A stretch of 53,542 bases of DNA from Glaciimonas sp. (GCA_012927585.1 JABBOY010000004.1:1-53542); one strand, 5' to 3'; numbered from the stretch's first letter, positions 39,688-49,829 are shown. Program-made: numbers and translations. Notes: generated by a model not told the origin, from the letters alone.

Positions 39688-39844
39688 CCTGCAGCACCTT
39701 GAACATAAGTAACCACGACATAGGTAACTACGCATCCGGCAAACTAATGGAGAGCAAAATGGTGCGGTTCTGCAGGTGCGCTTCACCAACAACTGTTTCG
39801 GCTTACATAGCCCACTGAATAGTTATTTTCAAATAATAAATGTG

Positions 39845-39914
39845 GCAGTATAGGCAAACAGCACATGTTTTCCGCATTGTTTCAATGGTGCTTGAAAAAT
39901 ACGCTGGTATGTAT
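39845..39914 (-). repeat. ATGCGG-N20-ATACTCC dispersed element, copy 6
   Basis: On the minus strand: ATACA (39914-39910), 7 nt, GTATTTTT (39902-39895), 17 nt, ATGCGG (39877-39872), 20 nt, ATACTGC (39851-39845). It lies inside the plus-strand lipid transport operon, in reverse orientation, between the MCE gene and the lipoprotein gene. Confidence 0.8.
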
Positions 39915-39992
39915 GCTGGTATATATATGCGCATACGCACTACGCCAGCCAGTAACCCGCAGCGCGCAATAGCGCCAGACCAAGGAGCCGCC

Positions 39993-40631
39993 ATGCATCT
40001 GTTTCATAAAATCAGCAATACCCGGTACATCGCACTGCTGTGCGCGCTGGTCTCCGGCTGCGCCACGCACGCCGCCCCGCCCAATCTGTACGACTTCGGC
40101 CCGCTGCACGCTAGTGCGGCAAATGCAGACAGCGCCGGCACGATAGCCGGCGCACCGCTGCCATCGATATCGATTGCCAGCGTGGACGCACCCGCCGCGC
40201 TGAACAGCCCGCTGATGCTGTACCGACTGAACTATGTGAACGACTTGCAAACCCGCTCCTATGCCGGCAGCCGCTGGAGCATGATGCCGGCGCAACTGCT
40301 GGAACAGCGCATCAAGGCGCGCCTGGCACAAGCCGGCACCGTGGTGTTGTCCGGCCGCGAAAGCACCGATACGCTGCCGACGTTGCGCATCGAACTCGAT
40401 GAAATGATCCAGAACTTCAGCAGCCTGAACCAGAGCCAGGCGCAACTCGCGCTGCGCGCCACGTTGTTCAAGGGTCGCACCCTGCTGGCGCAAAAATCCT
40501 TCCGGCAGCAAATAGCCGCTGCCAGCGCCGACGCCGCCGGCGGCGCGCAGGCAATGGCCGGCGCCAGCGATGCATTGATTGGCGAGATGATGGCGTGGCT
40601 GGCCGATCAACCTATATCGCAGCAGAAATAA
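39993..40631 (+). CDS. ABC-type transport auxiliary lipoprotein (PqiC/YmbA-like)
   Basis: A 212-residue lipoprotein. The signal peptide ends in the lipobox LVSGC. The mature part opens with the NLYDFGP block usual in auxiliary lipoproteins of MCE transport systems, followed by a predicted beta-rich domain. It likely helps receive lipid at the outer membrane, replacing MlaA/MlaC functions. ATG 39993 follows AAGGAG by 5 nt. The open frame upstream includes the dispersed element and is not coding. Confidence 0.88.
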   Translation: MHLFHKISNTRYIALLCALVSGCATHAAPPNLYDFGPLHASAANADSAGTIAGAPLPSISIASVDAPAALNSPLMLYRLNYVNDLQTRSYAGSRWSMMPAQLLEQRIKARLAQAGTVVLSGRESTDTLPTLRIELDEMIQNFSSLNQSQAQLALRATLFKGRTLLAQKSFRQQIAAASADAAGGAQAMAGASDALIGEMMAWLADQPISQQK

Positions 40632-40634
40632 TCA

Positions 40635-41822
40635 ATGACCGAAACCACGCTGCAGCCTGCGCCGCAACCTTCGCCGCTGGCACGTATTGCGCTGCTGGCG
40701 TACCTGTTCCTGATCGCCTATGCCAGCTGGTTTCCATTCTCGGGCTGGCGCGATGTCGGTCTGGCGCCTTGGGGTTACCTGTGGGAGCCGATGCCGAAAT
40801 ACTGGACCAAATTCGATGCGCTGATTAACATTTTTGGCTACATTCCACTCGGCATGCTGATCGTCTACGCGCTCCATCCAGGGGTCAGGAAAATCGGCGC
40901 AGTAATTATTGCAATTCTGGCCGGTGCACTGGTATCGGGCACGATGGAAACGGTGCAGTATTATCTGCCAACCCGGGTTTCCTCTATTCTGGACTTTTAT
41001 ACCAACCTCGGCGGCACCTGCATCGGCGCTCTGCTGGCGGCCTGGAGTGCGCCCGCGCTGCTGGAACGCGGCCGTCTACGCCTGCTGCGCGCGCAATGGT
41101 TTCAGCATAAAGCCAGCAGCGGCATGATTCTGCTGGCGCTATGGCCGCTGGCACAAATTTTCCCGCAAGGCTATTTGTTTGGCCACGGCCAGATCCTGCC
41201 GATCCTGCTGGACTGGATTTCAGATGCCTTATCGGACTGGACCCCTGAACCGCTATCGGACTGGCTCACCAGTTGGCAAAACAATCTGCTGTCAGTACCG
41301 ATCCATCTGGATACCTTTCTGAGCGGCAATTCCGAGCCCAGCGCCGGGAGATACTGGCTACTGGAGACGCTCATTACCGCATCTGGGCTGACCGGCGCAG
41401 TGCTGCTGCTGGATTGTCTGCTGCGCAAGAGCGCGCCCAAGGTAGCGCTGACATTAGTCTTGGTCGGCACCGCGCTGGCCGTCAAATCGCTCGCCACTGC
41501 CTTGCTGTTTGGGCCCGAGAATGCCTTTGTCTGGATTACCACTGGAGCCCAGAGTGGCCTGCTGGTGGCAGCGCTAATGCTGTCCGGGCTGATCTATACC
41601 CAGCCCGTGATCCAGCGCCGGCTGGCGGTGCTGATGCTGACAGTGAGCCTGCTAGTGGTCAACAGCGTCCCCGTCAATCCCTACTTCGTGGCGACATTGC
41701 AAGCCTGGGTACAGGGGAAATTTCTGAATTTCAACGGCGCCGCGCACTTCCTGTCGCTGTTATGGCCGTTTTTAGCGCTGTGGTTTCTGTTGCATCCGCT
41801 GCACCGCGTCAAACACCAGTAG
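40635..41822 (+). CDS. VanZ family membrane protein
   Basis: A 395-residue membrane protein with about nine to ten predicted helices. The first ~140 residues match the VanZ fold (YASWFPFSGW, INIFGYIPLGML, VQYYLPTRVSSILDFYTNLGG broken as VQYYLPTRVSS and DFYTNLGGTCIG). VanZ proteins are linked to glycopeptide tolerance in Gram-positives, but the role in proteobacteria is unknown; the link to an envelope lipid operon hints at cell envelope work. Starts 3 nt after the lipoprotein gene. Confidence 0.88.
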   Translation: MTETTLQPAPQPSPLARIALLAYLFLIAYASWFPFSGWRDVGLAPWGYLWEPMPKYWTKFDALINIFGYIPLGMLIVYALHPGVRKIGAVIIAILAGALVSGTMETVQYYLPTRVSSILDFYTNLGGTCIGALLAAWSAPALLERGRLRLLRAQWFQHKASSGMILLALWPLAQIFPQGYLFGHGQILPILLDWISDALSDWTPEPLSDWLTSWQNNLLSVPIHLDTFLSGNSEPSAGRYWLLETLITASGLTGAVLLLDCLLRKSAPKVALTLVLVGTALAVKSLATALLFGPENAFVWITTGAQSGLLVAALMLSGLIYTQPVIQRRLAVLMLTVSLLVVNSVPVNPYFVATLQAWVQGKFLNFNGAAHFLSLLWPFLALWFLLHPLHRVKHQ

Positions 41823-42162
41823 TGGGGCAGCACGATTGCGAAAAATGGTAACTATTCAGCCGGCCATTGAACCCCTTGTATGCTGCTTTTACATGATTTG
41901 TTGTTTGGTTTATTCGTAACTGCGATCAGGAAAGAACTCTATTTTTTCGATGGAAATCAAGGGGTCATATCAATCAATGACTTAGATGATTTTTAGGAAA
42001 GGACTTTATTATGGTTAAACATATTCTGCGAGAATGAAACAGAAGTGCTTCGCGCGCATTTTTCCAAAACCGCTTGCGTGTTTTTCGTAGATAGCGCTTT
42101 TCCCGTGATGGACATGCATAACATCGTTGATCATCGCTTGTTTTTTATCTTGTTGTCCTTAG
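41823..42162. other. intergenic region without recognised features
   Basis: The 340-nt gap between the VanZ and LLM genes is AT-rich in the middle. I see no gene, repeat or confident promoter. An AGGAAAGGA followed by an eight-codon frame near 41996-42037 is too short to call. Confidence 0.6.
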
Positions 42163-43161
42163 ATGACAAATATGATTCCATTTTCCATCCTTGACCTGTC
42201 TCCCATCGCTGAAGGTAGCGATGCGGCTCAATCATTTCGCAACACGCTCGATCTTGCGCAGCATGGCGAGCGTTGGGGCTACAACCGCTATTGGCTGGCG
42301 GAACATCATGGCATGCCTGGCATCGCCAGCGCCGCGACCGCGGTCTTGATCGGGCACGTAGCCACTGGCACGTCCACGATTAGGGTGGGTGCCGGCGGCA
42401 TCATGTTGCCCAATCATTCTCCGCTGGTAATTGCCGAGCAATTCGGGACTTTGGAGTCCTTGTTCCCCGGCCGCATCGACCTGGGGTTGGGGCGCGCACC
42501 GGGCTCAGACCAGATCACTGCGCGCGCTTTGCGGCGCAATCTGGCCGCCGATGCAGACGAGTTCCCGCAGGACGTTTTGGAGTTGCTGGATTATTTCTCT
42601 TCGGCACCAAAGCAAGCTGTGCGCGCCGTTCCCGGTGCCGGTCTGAACGTTCCGATCTGGATTTTGGGATCGAGTCTGTTTGGCGCGCAATTGGCAGCGG
42701 CACTCGGCCGGCCGTATGCTTTCGCGTCGCATTTTGCGCCGGCCCAGATGATGCAGGCGATTGCGTTATATCGCGCCACATTCCAACCTTCTGCGCAACT
42801 CGAAAAGCCGTATGTGATGCTCGGCGTTAATGTCTTTGCCGCCGACACCGATGCACAAGCGCAATTTCACGCGACCTCCATGCAGCAATCATTTGTGAAC
42901 CTGCGCAGCGGCCGCCCATCGCGTCTGCCGCCGCCGATGGCAGATTATTTAAGCCAGATCGGACCGCAGGAGCGCGCATTGCTTGACCAGGTTCTGTCGT
43001 GTTCCGCTATCGGTTCGCCCGCAACGGTCTCGCGTGAATTGACGGCGTTTATTGCGCGTACAGATGCGAACGAGCTGATGATCACGTCGCAGATATTCGA
43101 TCACACCGCGCGTCTACGCTCGTATGAGATTACTGCCGACGTCCACAAAGCGCTAGCTTGA
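42163..43161 (+). CDS. LLM class flavin-dependent oxidoreductase
   Basis: A 332-residue luciferase-like monooxygenase family protein (TIM barrel). It shows the family's [14 protein letters not shown] and [20 protein letters not shown] (20 residues, FMN side), and [11 protein letters not shown]. The group resembles YhbW-type enzymes; substrate unknown. ATG 42163 and ATG 42172 are both possible starts; neither has a clear ribosome site. Confidence 0.92.
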   Translation: MTNMIPFSILDLSPIAEGSDAAQSFRNTLDLAQHGERWGYNRYWLAEHHGMPGIASAATAVLIGHVATGTSTIRVGAGGIMLPNHSPLVIAEQFGTLESLFPGRIDLGLGRAPGSDQITARALRRNLAADADEFPQDVLELLDYFSSAPKQAVRAVPGAGLNVPIWILGSSLFGAQLAAALGRPYAFASHFAPAQMMQAIALYRATFQPSAQLEKPYVMLGVNVFAADTDAQAQFHATSMQQSFVNLRSGRPSRLPPPMADYLSQIGPQERALLDQVLSCSAIGSPATVSRELTAFIARTDANELMITSQIFDHTARLRSYEITADVHKALA

Positions 43162-43207
43162 GCGGTATCGCCAACTTCTGCCGCTCGCAAGCAGGCTGCA
43201 GTTGACG

Positions 43208-43456
43208 ATGAATCCTGAACACCTGGAGCTTTTAGTCACCCGTGAAATGCCGTATGGGAAGTACAAAGGTCGGCTGATCGCCGACCTGCCTGGCCACTAC
43301 CTTGGCTGGTTTGCGCGCGAAGGCTTTCCTTCAGGCGAACTCGGCGGTCTGATCGCGCTGATGTACGAGCTGGACCACAATGCTTTGACGCATCTGCTTA
43401 CGCCGCTTCGAAAGCGCCGACCCGCGCCACTCCCTAAGTTGTACACACCAGAATAG
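43208..43456 (+). CDS. DUF3820 family protein
   Basis: An 82-residue protein of the DUF3820 family, with the core MPYGKYKGRLIADLPGHYLGW given here as MPYGKYKGRLIADLP and GHYLGWFAREGFP. Members are sometimes annotated as quorum-sensing-regulated virulence factors on slight evidence. ATG 43208 chosen; a TTG lies two codons upstream. Function unknown. Confidence 0.85.
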   Translation: MNPEHLELLVTREMPYGKYKGRLIADLPGHYLGWFAREGFPSGELGGLIALMYELDHNALTHLLTPLRKRRPAPLPKLYTPE

Positions 43457-43512
43457 AGTTGATACTGCCATTCGAATCAAGTCCCTTGGCGTGCCGGATC
43501 AGCTCATTTCCA

Positions 43513-43583
43513 ATACATTCATAGGTATATTTTATATGCGCAATGAATACATGCGGAAAATACAGTAAAAATTGCCATACTCC
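43513..43583 (+). repeat. ATGCGG-N20-ATACTCC dispersed element, copy 7
   Basis: ATACA (43513), 7 nt, GTATATTT (43525), 18 nt, ATGCGG (43551), 20 nt, ATACTCC (43577), then a run of eight T after CTTA. It lies in the 425-nt convergent gap (43457-43881) between the DUF3820 and CoA-transferase genes; the rest of that gap shows nothing recognisable. Confidence 0.85.
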
Positions 43584-43881
43584 TTATTTTTTTTATGAAA
43601 TATGCGGCATGCTGATTCCGGTTCGTTCTGGTCGCGTCTTGCGTGGACAAGTGCATTCACATCAGATCATGCGTCTGTGCGGGCAACAAAACCTGTCCAT
43701 CCTGCAAACTTTAAATTAGTTCAGCACAAGCATATGGCCAGACTATTGTTCTAAAAAATACGCTGAAAAACCTTGTATTGGTAGTTCAATTCCGCCCGGG
43801 ACATTGCGGGTTGGTGCTAAACGCGAGACTAATCCAAAGTAATAGCCAAGTGATAGGCATGGCCCGATTACTTTCAGGCTC

Positions 43882-45096
43882 TTAACTAATCACGCCCTTC
43901 TGTTTCAACATGGCAATTTGCTCCGGGGTGCGACCGATGGCGGTGAGAATTTCAACGGTATGCTGCCCGAGTTCCGGGCCTACCCAACGGGTTTCACCTG
44001 GGGTTTCGGAGAGCTTGGGGACTACGCCCGGCAAATCGATTGGCAAACCATCCGGCAAGGTGAATCGCTGGATCATGTCGCGGGCGCGGTAGTGCGGGTC
44101 CTGATAAATATCGGCAGCGGTAAATACCCGGCTGCTCGGCACGGCGGCGGCTTCAAGGGTGTTCAATACATGATCGATATCATGCTGCGCGGTCCAGTCC
44201 GAAATAGCTTGGTCTATCAGATCATTGTGCTGCACCCGTCCATCGTTGCGCGCCAGGGCCGGATCTGCGGCCAGATCATTACGCCCCATGGCTTGCATCA
44301 GGCGCTTGAAAATGCTGTCGCCGTTGCCGGCGATGATCACGTACAAGCCGTCACCGCAAAGATAGGTGCTGGATGGCGAAATGCCCGGCAGGCTAGCGCC
44401 GGTGCGCTCGCGCACATGGCCGGATTCGCCGTATTCCGGGATCAGGCTTTCCATCACGCCAAACACCGCCTCGTACAGCGCGATGTCGATAAACTGGCCT
44501 TTTCCGCCATTGACTTTCAAATGATGCATGGCCAGCAGCGCGCCAATCACGCCATACAGCGACGCCAGCGTGTCGCCGATGCTGACGCCGACCCGCACCG
44601 GCGGACGGTCCGGGAAACCGATCAAATTGCGCAGACCACCCATCGATTCGGCAATCGCGGCAAAACCGGGGCGTTCACTGTAAGGCCCATCCTGACCGTA
44701 ACCCGAGACCCGCACCATGATTAAATTCGGGTTGATCTTGACCAAGTCGTGCCAGCCCAGCCCCCAGCTTTCGAGCGTGCCAGGGCGAAAATTCTCGATC
44801 ACGATGTCGGCACTCTTGACCAATTCACGCACAATCTGCTGGCCTTCCTCGGACTTCAGATTGAGCGTCAATGATTTTTTATTGCGGCTCTGCGCATACC
44901 ACCAGAGCGAAGTGCCGTTATGCAGCTTGCGCCACTTGCGTAGTGGGTCGCCATCGACCGGAGCTTCGATTTTGATGACTTCAGCGCCGAATTGCCCCAG
45001 CAAACTGGCGGCATAAGGGCCTGCAATTAAAGTCCCCAACTCGATGACTTTAACGCCCTGTAATGAGGCTTCTTTGCTGGGAGATAAATTATCCAT
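43882..45096 (-). CDS. CaiB/BaiF (family III) CoA-transferase
   Basis: A 404-residue CoA-transferase. It has the N-terminal VIELGTLIAGPYAASLLGQF, GAEVIKIEAP, ENFRPGTLESWGLG and the likely catalytic Asp175 in VGVSIGDTLASLYG. Family III enzymes move CoA between carboxylic acids such as formyl/oxalyl, carnitine or succinyl donors. The particular substrates cannot be named. It is monocistronic and divergent from the Liv operon. Confidence 0.92.
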   Translation of the reverse strand: MDNLSPSKEASLQGVKVIELGTLIAGPYAASLLGQFGAEVIKIEAPVDGDPLRKWRKLHNGTSLWWYAQSRNKKSLTLNLKSEEGQQIVRELVKSADIVIENFRPGTLESWGLGWHDLVKINPNLIMVRVSGYGQDGPYSERPGFAAIAESMGGLRNLIGFPDRPPVRVGVSIGDTLASLYGVIGALLAMHHLKVNGGKGQFIDIALYEAVFGVMESLIPEYGESGHVRERTGASLPGISPSSTYLCGDGLYVIIAGNGDSIFKRLMQAMGRNDLAADPALARNDGRVQHNDLIDQAISDWTAQHDIDHVLNTLEAAAVPSSRVFTAADIYQDPHYRARDMIQRFTLPDGLPIDLPGVVPKLSETPGETRWVGPELGQHTVEILTAIGRTPEQIAMLKQKGVIS

Positions 45097-45657
45097 AGTG
45101 CCGTTTTCCGAATGTCAATTTAAAGCAAACCTACGATAGCGCGCCCGTGGTCATAGGCACTTTTGTGCGGTTAAAGGTAGCATAGCCTGCCGCAGCGGGC
45201 GCAGCGAAAACAGGCAAGGATGCCGACGCAAATTTTTTCACGGATATTTTTATGGATGAAAAAGATTCACCGCAAGCATGAAAATATTTTGCAAGCAGTT
45301 GCGTAGTTGAATAATCCTGCAGGAAAGCACATAGCCGAATCGCTCTTACGGAAATGGTTCTATAAAAAATTTTTTGTTAATTGCAGGGTATCACTATAAA
45401 CAATCTATTTTTCTATTTAAATTAATCAAAAATTTTATATACTATATTCTAGTATGCTTTAATTATTGACATAATTGCCGCATCTGATTCTCGGCCTGCG
45501 CTGGTTTATAACAACAATTTGCGGCATGACAAAGATGCTGTTCCGGGTTCTTGACAATTACGCGTGGCAACCATAAGCTGACCTGAGATGGCCTTGTTGG
45601 GGTATTGTTCATCAAACCTGCAACGGGTACCGAGAATATAATTATTAAGGAGACAGT
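45097..45657. other. intergenic region upstream of the Liv operon
   Basis: A 561-nt divergent gap. The part 45360-45480 is very AT-rich (about 80% by eye), suitable for bending or for binding a silencing protein. I see no gene. The promoter at 45551 is listed separately; another TTGACA at 45466 has no partner -10. Confidence 0.6.
45551..45579 (+). promoter_or_regulatory. candidate promoter of the Liv operon
   Basis: TTGACA (45551-45556), 17-nt spacer and TAAGCT (45574-45579). The -35 is perfect and the spacing ideal, the -10 is weak. It lies about 80 nt before the binding protein start. Confidence 0.5.
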
Positions 45658-46821
45658 ATGACTTTCAGAACCAAATCCCTTATTGCGTCTGCATTGCTGG
45701 GTTTGTCATTTTCCAGTATCGCCGCTGAACCAATCAAAATCGGCGTGTCCGGTCCGTTTACAGGCGGTTCTGCCCCGATGGGCGTTTCAATGCGCGATGG
45801 CGTCAAGCTTGCTGCGACGGAAATCAATGCCAAAGGCGGCGTGCTTGGCCGCCAGATCCAGCTGATTGAGCGGGATGACGAAGCTAAAAACGAGCGCGGC
45901 GTGCAGGTGACGCAGGAACTGATCAACAAGGAAAAAGTGGCGGCAACAGTGGGCTACATCAATACCGGGGTTGCGCTTGCTTCGCAGCGTTTTTATCAGG
46001 AAGCCAAAATTCCGGTGATGAACAATGTCGCCACCGGCAGCATGATCACCAAGCAGTTTTTGCCGCCGCAATTTCCGCAAAATTATATTTTCCGCAATTC
46101 AGCCAATGATCGAATCCAGTCCGCGATGATCGTCCAGGAGGCGATCGGCAAACGCAAGTTCACCAAAGTGGCAATTCTGGCTGACTCCACCAATTACGGC
46201 CAGCTCGGCCGTGAAGACCTGGAAGCCGCATTGAGCAAAGTGAACGTCAAGCCAGTCACAGTCGAAAAATTCAACATCAAGGATGTCGACATGACGCCGC
46301 AGTTGCTGAAGGCCAAGCAGGCCGGTGCCCAGGCAATTTTGACGTATGCGATTGGACCTGAACTGGCGCAAATTGCGAACGGCATGGAAAAGCTGAACTG
46401 GAAAGTGCCGATGATTGGCAGCTGGACGCTGTCGATGGGCAATTTCATCGATAACGCCGGCAAGAACGGGGATGGCGCGATGATGCCGCAAACCTTTATC
46501 CAGGACCCGAGTACGCCCAAGCGCAAAGCCTTCATTGAGGCTTACCAGAAAGCTTATAAACCAACTGACGGCCGGATTCCTTCCCCGGTGTCAGCAGCCC
46601 AAGGCTACGACTCGATTTATCTGCTCGCCGCGGCAATCAAGCAGGCCGGCAGCACCGATGGCGTCAAAGTGCGCGAAGCACTGGAAAACCTGAAAGAAAA
46701 AGTCGATGGCGTGGTGATGACCTATGACAAACCGTTCAGTGCGCTTGACCATGAAGCGATCAAGGTCAATGTGCCTGTCATGGGGCAAGTAAAAGGTGGG
46801 GTTGTAGTGCGCGCCAAATAA
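45658..46821 (+). CDS. branched-chain amino acid ABC transporter substrate-binding protein
   Basis: A 387-residue periplasmic binding protein (LivJ/LivK type). A signal peptide covers about the first 22 residues (no lipobox, so the protein is soluble in the periplasm). Family blocks: IKIGVSGPFTGGSAPMG and GGVLGRQIQLIERDD. AAGGAG precedes ATG 45658 by 6 nt. It is first in a four-gene operon; the terminator just after it would make this gene the most highly expressed. Ligand unknown. Confidence 0.93.
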   Translation: MTFRTKSLIASALLGLSFSSIAAEPIKIGVSGPFTGGSAPMGVSMRDGVKLAATEINAKGGVLGRQIQLIERDDEAKNERGVQVTQELINKEKVAATVGYINTGVALASQRFYQEAKIPVMNNVATGSMITKQFLPPQFPQNYIFRNSANDRIQSAMIVQEAIGKRKFTKVAILADSTNYGQLGREDLEAALSKVNVKPVTVEKFNIKDVDMTPQLLKAKQAGAQAILTYAIGPELAQIANGMEKLNWKVPMIGSWTLSMGNFIDNAGKNGDGAMMPQTFIQDPSTPKRKAFIEAYQKAYKPTDGRIPSPVSAAQGYDSIYLLAAAIKQAGSTDGVKVREALENLKEKVDGVVMTYDKPFSALDHEAIKVNVPVMGQVKGGVVVRAK

Positions 46822-46862
46822 GCATGATTTCTTGCTGGAGTGATCTATAGCAATGCAAATCA

Positions 46863-46894
46863 AACGGCCCACAGCATCTGTCGGGCCGTTTTTT
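46863..46894 (+). terminator. intrinsic terminator between binding protein and permease genes
   Basis: AACGGCCC (46863-46870) and GGGCCGTT (46883-46890) form an 8-bp stem with a 12-nt loop, followed by a T-run. Its position inside the operon suggests partial termination, giving more binding protein than membrane components, as in many ABC operons. Confidence 0.85.
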
Positions 46895-46934
46895 ATCTCC
46901 ACACGAACCTGAAACATGAACCATAGGCTGAGAA

Positions 46935-47825
46935 ATGGAAATTCTTCTTCAACTTGTTTTTAGCGGGATCGCGCTAGGCATGATTTACGCCGTCATCGCC
47001 TTCGGCTACCAGCTTACCTTCGCCACCTCTGGCACCCTCAATTTTGGCCAGGGCGAAGCACTGATGCTTGGTGCGCTAGTTGGCTTGAGCCTGGTCAGTG
47101 ACATCCACGGCGGGCCTTACCTCAATTTCTGGCTGATGATTCCGATCGTGATCATGTTCGGCGCGCTGCAAGGTGTCGTGGTCGAATGGATTGCGGTACG
47201 CCCTGCGCTCAAGATCAAGTCGGAATTCGGCTGGATCATGTCGACCATTGCGCTGGCGATCATCTTCAAAAACCTGGCTGAAAACATCTGGGGCAAGGAT
47301 GACATGACGTTCCCAACGCCGCTTACGGCGAAGCCGTTCCAAGTGTTTGGCGCCTATGTGCAACCGATGCAGGTGATGGTGGTACTCGGCGCGCTGGCGA
47401 TGATGCTGGCGGTCGAATTTTTCAACCGCAAGTCGATTTACGGCAAGGCTGTGGTCGCCACCGCGAATGACCGCGATGCCGCCGGCCTGATGGGGATCAA
47501 TACCAGCATGGTGATCACGTTTTCGTATGCGCTATCTTCGGCTACCGCCGCGTTTGCCGGTGTGCTGGTGGCGCCGCTGACACTGACCGGCGCGACCATG
47601 GGAACTGCGCTGGGCCTGAAGGCGTTTGCAGTCGCGATCATTGGCGGCCTGACTTCCGGCATGGGCGCGATCGTCGGCGGCCTGATCCTCGGCATCGCCG
47701 AGACGCTGACTGGCTTTTATATTTCGACGGGTTACAAAGAAGTGCCGGGGTTGTTGTTGCTGCTGCTGGTGTTAGCACTTAAGCCAGCCGGCCTGTTCGG
47801 CAAGGCTGCGATCAAGAAAGTTTGA
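46935..47825 (+). CDS. livH: branched-chain amino acid ABC transporter permease LivH
   Basis: A 296-residue permease with about eight predicted membrane helices. It begins with the LivH-typical LQLVFSGIALGMIYAVIAFG, and NFGQGEALMLGAL and GLTSGMGAIVGGLILG are conserved blocks. It pairs with the LivM part of the next gene. The start of the fused gene follows its stop by 2 nt. Confidence 0.95.
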   Translation: MEILLQLVFSGIALGMIYAVIAFGYQLTFATSGTLNFGQGEALMLGALVGLSLVSDIHGGPYLNFWLMIPIVIMFGALQGVVVEWIAVRPALKIKSEFGWIMSTIALAIIFKNLAENIWGKDDMTFPTPLTAKPFQVFGAYVQPMQVMVVLGALAMMLAVEFFNRKSIYGKAVVATANDRDAAGLMGINTSMVITFSYALSSATAAFAGVLVAPLTLTGATMGTALGLKAFAVAIIGGLTSGMGAIVGGLILGIAETLTGFYISTGYKEVPGLLLLLLVLALKPAGLFGKAAIKKV

Positions 47826-47827
47826 AT

Positions 47828-49813
47828 ATGAATAATAGAAACCGCATGCTTGCGGTACTTGGAATCGTTGCACTCGGCCTTTTTCCGGTCATCTTCCCCA
47901 ACCCGTACTATATCCATCTGGCTGAAACCATCCTGATATACGCGATCCTGCTGTTCGGACTGGATATTGTGGTCGGCTATACCGGTCAAGTCTCGCTCGG
48001 CCACGCCGGCCTGTTCGGGATCGGCTCGTACACGACCGGCGTACTGATCTTTAAGCTGGGCGTGCCGTTCCTGATTGCGGCGCCGGCCAGCATTGCCCTG
48101 ACCGCGCTGTTCGGCGCGATCCTCGCGTTGCCCGCACTGCGCGTGACCGGACCTTATCTGGCGATGGTGACGCTGGCATTCGGGACCATCATTCAGATAT
48201 TGATTAACGAGATGACTTTCCTAACCGAAGGCCCGCTCGGAATCAAGGTGACGAAACCATCGCTGTTTGGCTTCAAGCTTGATGAGGTCAGCTTTTTTTA
48301 TCTGGTCGCAGTGCTGATGGTGCTGTCTCTAATTGTCGCGTCCCGGATCCTGAAGTCGCATCTGGGACGCGCTTTCCAGGCTCTGCGCGACAGCCCGGTC
48401 GCCTGTGATTGCATGGGCGTGTCGGTGTATCGCTACAAGGTATATGCATTTGTGATCAGCGCCGCTTTTGCCGGACTGGCTGGCAGCCTGTATACGTATT
48501 CGCAAGAGTACATCTCGCCCAATACCTACAATTTCGAGCTGACCATCCTGTTCCTGCTGGCGGTAATCATGGGTGGGCGCAAGACCCGCAGCGGCGCCTT
48601 GATCGGCGCACTGATCGTGGTGATGCTGCCCAGTCTGCTGTCGGATATCGAACTGTTCCGTAAAATTGCGGTGCTGTTTGCAGTAGTCGCGCTGCTCAGT
48701 GCGGCCACTCTGCTGGCCAAACAGCGCAAATCGTTGCGCGAGGTCGCGGTGCCGGTGCTGGCCACGGTCGGGATGGCGGTGTTTTCGTTCAAACTGGAAA
48801 ATATCACAGACTGGCGGCTGACGATCTTTGGCGTGATGACGCTGTTTGTCGTGTACTACCTGCAGGATGGGATTGTCGGCTTCGCGCGCAATCTAGTGGA
48901 GCGGTTGCGCCCCAGCGCGGTGCGACTGCATGATGAATACCACGATCAGGGCAATGAAAATCTGGCGCTGGAAACCTCGGCCGATAGCGCTGATCAGAGT
49001 GGCAATCTGCTCCATGCAAAACAGGTATTGATGCAATTCGGCGGCCTCAAGGCGCTCAATCAGGTAGACCTGGATATCGCCAAAGGGACAATCCACGGCC
49101 TGATCGGCCCGAACGGCTCCGGCAAGAGCACGATGATGAATGTGCTCACCGGGATTTACCAACCGACCGCCGGCACAGTCGAATTCAATGGCCGCGTGAT
49201 TTCGGGATCGACACCGTCAGCCATCGCACTGGGCGGCGTCGCCCGCACGTTCCAGAACGTGCAGTTGTTCGGCGAAATGACTTCCACCGAAAACGTGCTA
49301 GTCGGGCTGCACCACACGTTCAAGTGCAACTTGCTCGATGTGATGCTCAATACGCCGCGCTATCGCAAGGAAGAGCGCCGGGCACGGGTGCGTGCCGCCA
49401 GCATCCTGCTGTTTGCCGGGCTAATCGATCTGGCCAATGAAGAAGCGCGCAATCTGCCGTATGGCAAGCAGCGAGTGCTGGAGATCAGCCGTGCGCTGGG
49501 CTTGAATCCGAGCCTGCTGCTGCTCGATGAACCGGCGGCCGGCCTGACCGCGCCCGATATCGTCGAACTGGTGGCAATCATCCGCAAAATTCGCCAGCAC
49601 GGCATCACCTTGATCCTGATCGAGCATCACATGGATGTCGTGATGACGCTGTGCGATACGGTGACGGTACTGGACTTCGGTCAAAAAATTGCCGAGGGCA
49701 TGCCGGCTGCTGTGCAGGCCGACCCGAAAGTGATCGAGGCATATCTGGGCGGCACCGCCGGCGAAGAGCCTGTTGGCGGGGCAGTGCCGGCTGTTGCGAC
49801 TGTATCAAATTAA
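47828..49813 (+). CDS. livMG: fused LivM permease - LivG ATPase
   Basis: A 661-residue fusion. Residues ~1-350 are a LivM-type permease (GYTGQVSLGHAGLFGIGSY, LGRAFQALRDSPVACDCMGV). After a linker, residues ~400-650 are a LivG-type ATPase: Walker A GPNGSGKST, the LivG insertion VARTFQNVQLFGEMT, a divergent signature LPYGKQR, Walker B LLLLDEPAAGL and the switch LIEHHMDVVM. Such fusions occur in Burkholderiales. ATG 47828 chosen; a TTG at 47822 overlaps the livH stop. LivF-type partner follows at 49984. Confidence 0.94.
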   Translation: MNNRNRMLAVLGIVALGLFPVIFPNPYYIHLAETILIYAILLFGLDIVVGYTGQVSLGHAGLFGIGSYTTGVLIFKLGVPFLIAAPASIALTALFGAILALPALRVTGPYLAMVTLAFGTIIQILINEMTFLTEGPLGIKVTKPSLFGFKLDEVSFFYLVAVLMVLSLIVASRILKSHLGRAFQALRDSPVACDCMGVSVYRYKVYAFVISAAFAGLAGSLYTYSQEYISPNTYNFELTILFLLAVIMGGRKTRSGALIGALIVVMLPSLLSDIELFRKIAVLFAVVALLSAATLLAKQRKSLREVAVPVLATVGMAVFSFKLENITDWRLTIFGVMTLFVVYYLQDGIVGFARNLVERLRPSAVRLHDEYHDQGNENLALETSADSADQSGNLLHAKQVLMQFGGLKALNQVDLDIAKGTIHGLIGPNGSGKSTMMNVLTGIYQPTAGTVEFNGRVISGSTPSAIALGGVARTFQNVQLFGEMTSTENVLVGLHHTFKCNLLDVMLNTPRYRKEERRARVRAASILLFAGLIDLANEEARNLPYGKQRVLEISRALGLNPSLLLLDEPAAGLTAPDIVELVAIIRKIRQHGITLILIEHHMDVVMTLCDTVTVLDFGQKIAEGMPAAVQADPKVIEAYLGGTAGEEPVGGAVPAVATVSN

Positions 49814-49829
49814 GCACGCATTAAGGTAA

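Noticed and set aside
41990-42040. Small gene after AGGAAAGGA near 41996
   Set aside because: Only eight codons before a stop and no conservation evidence.
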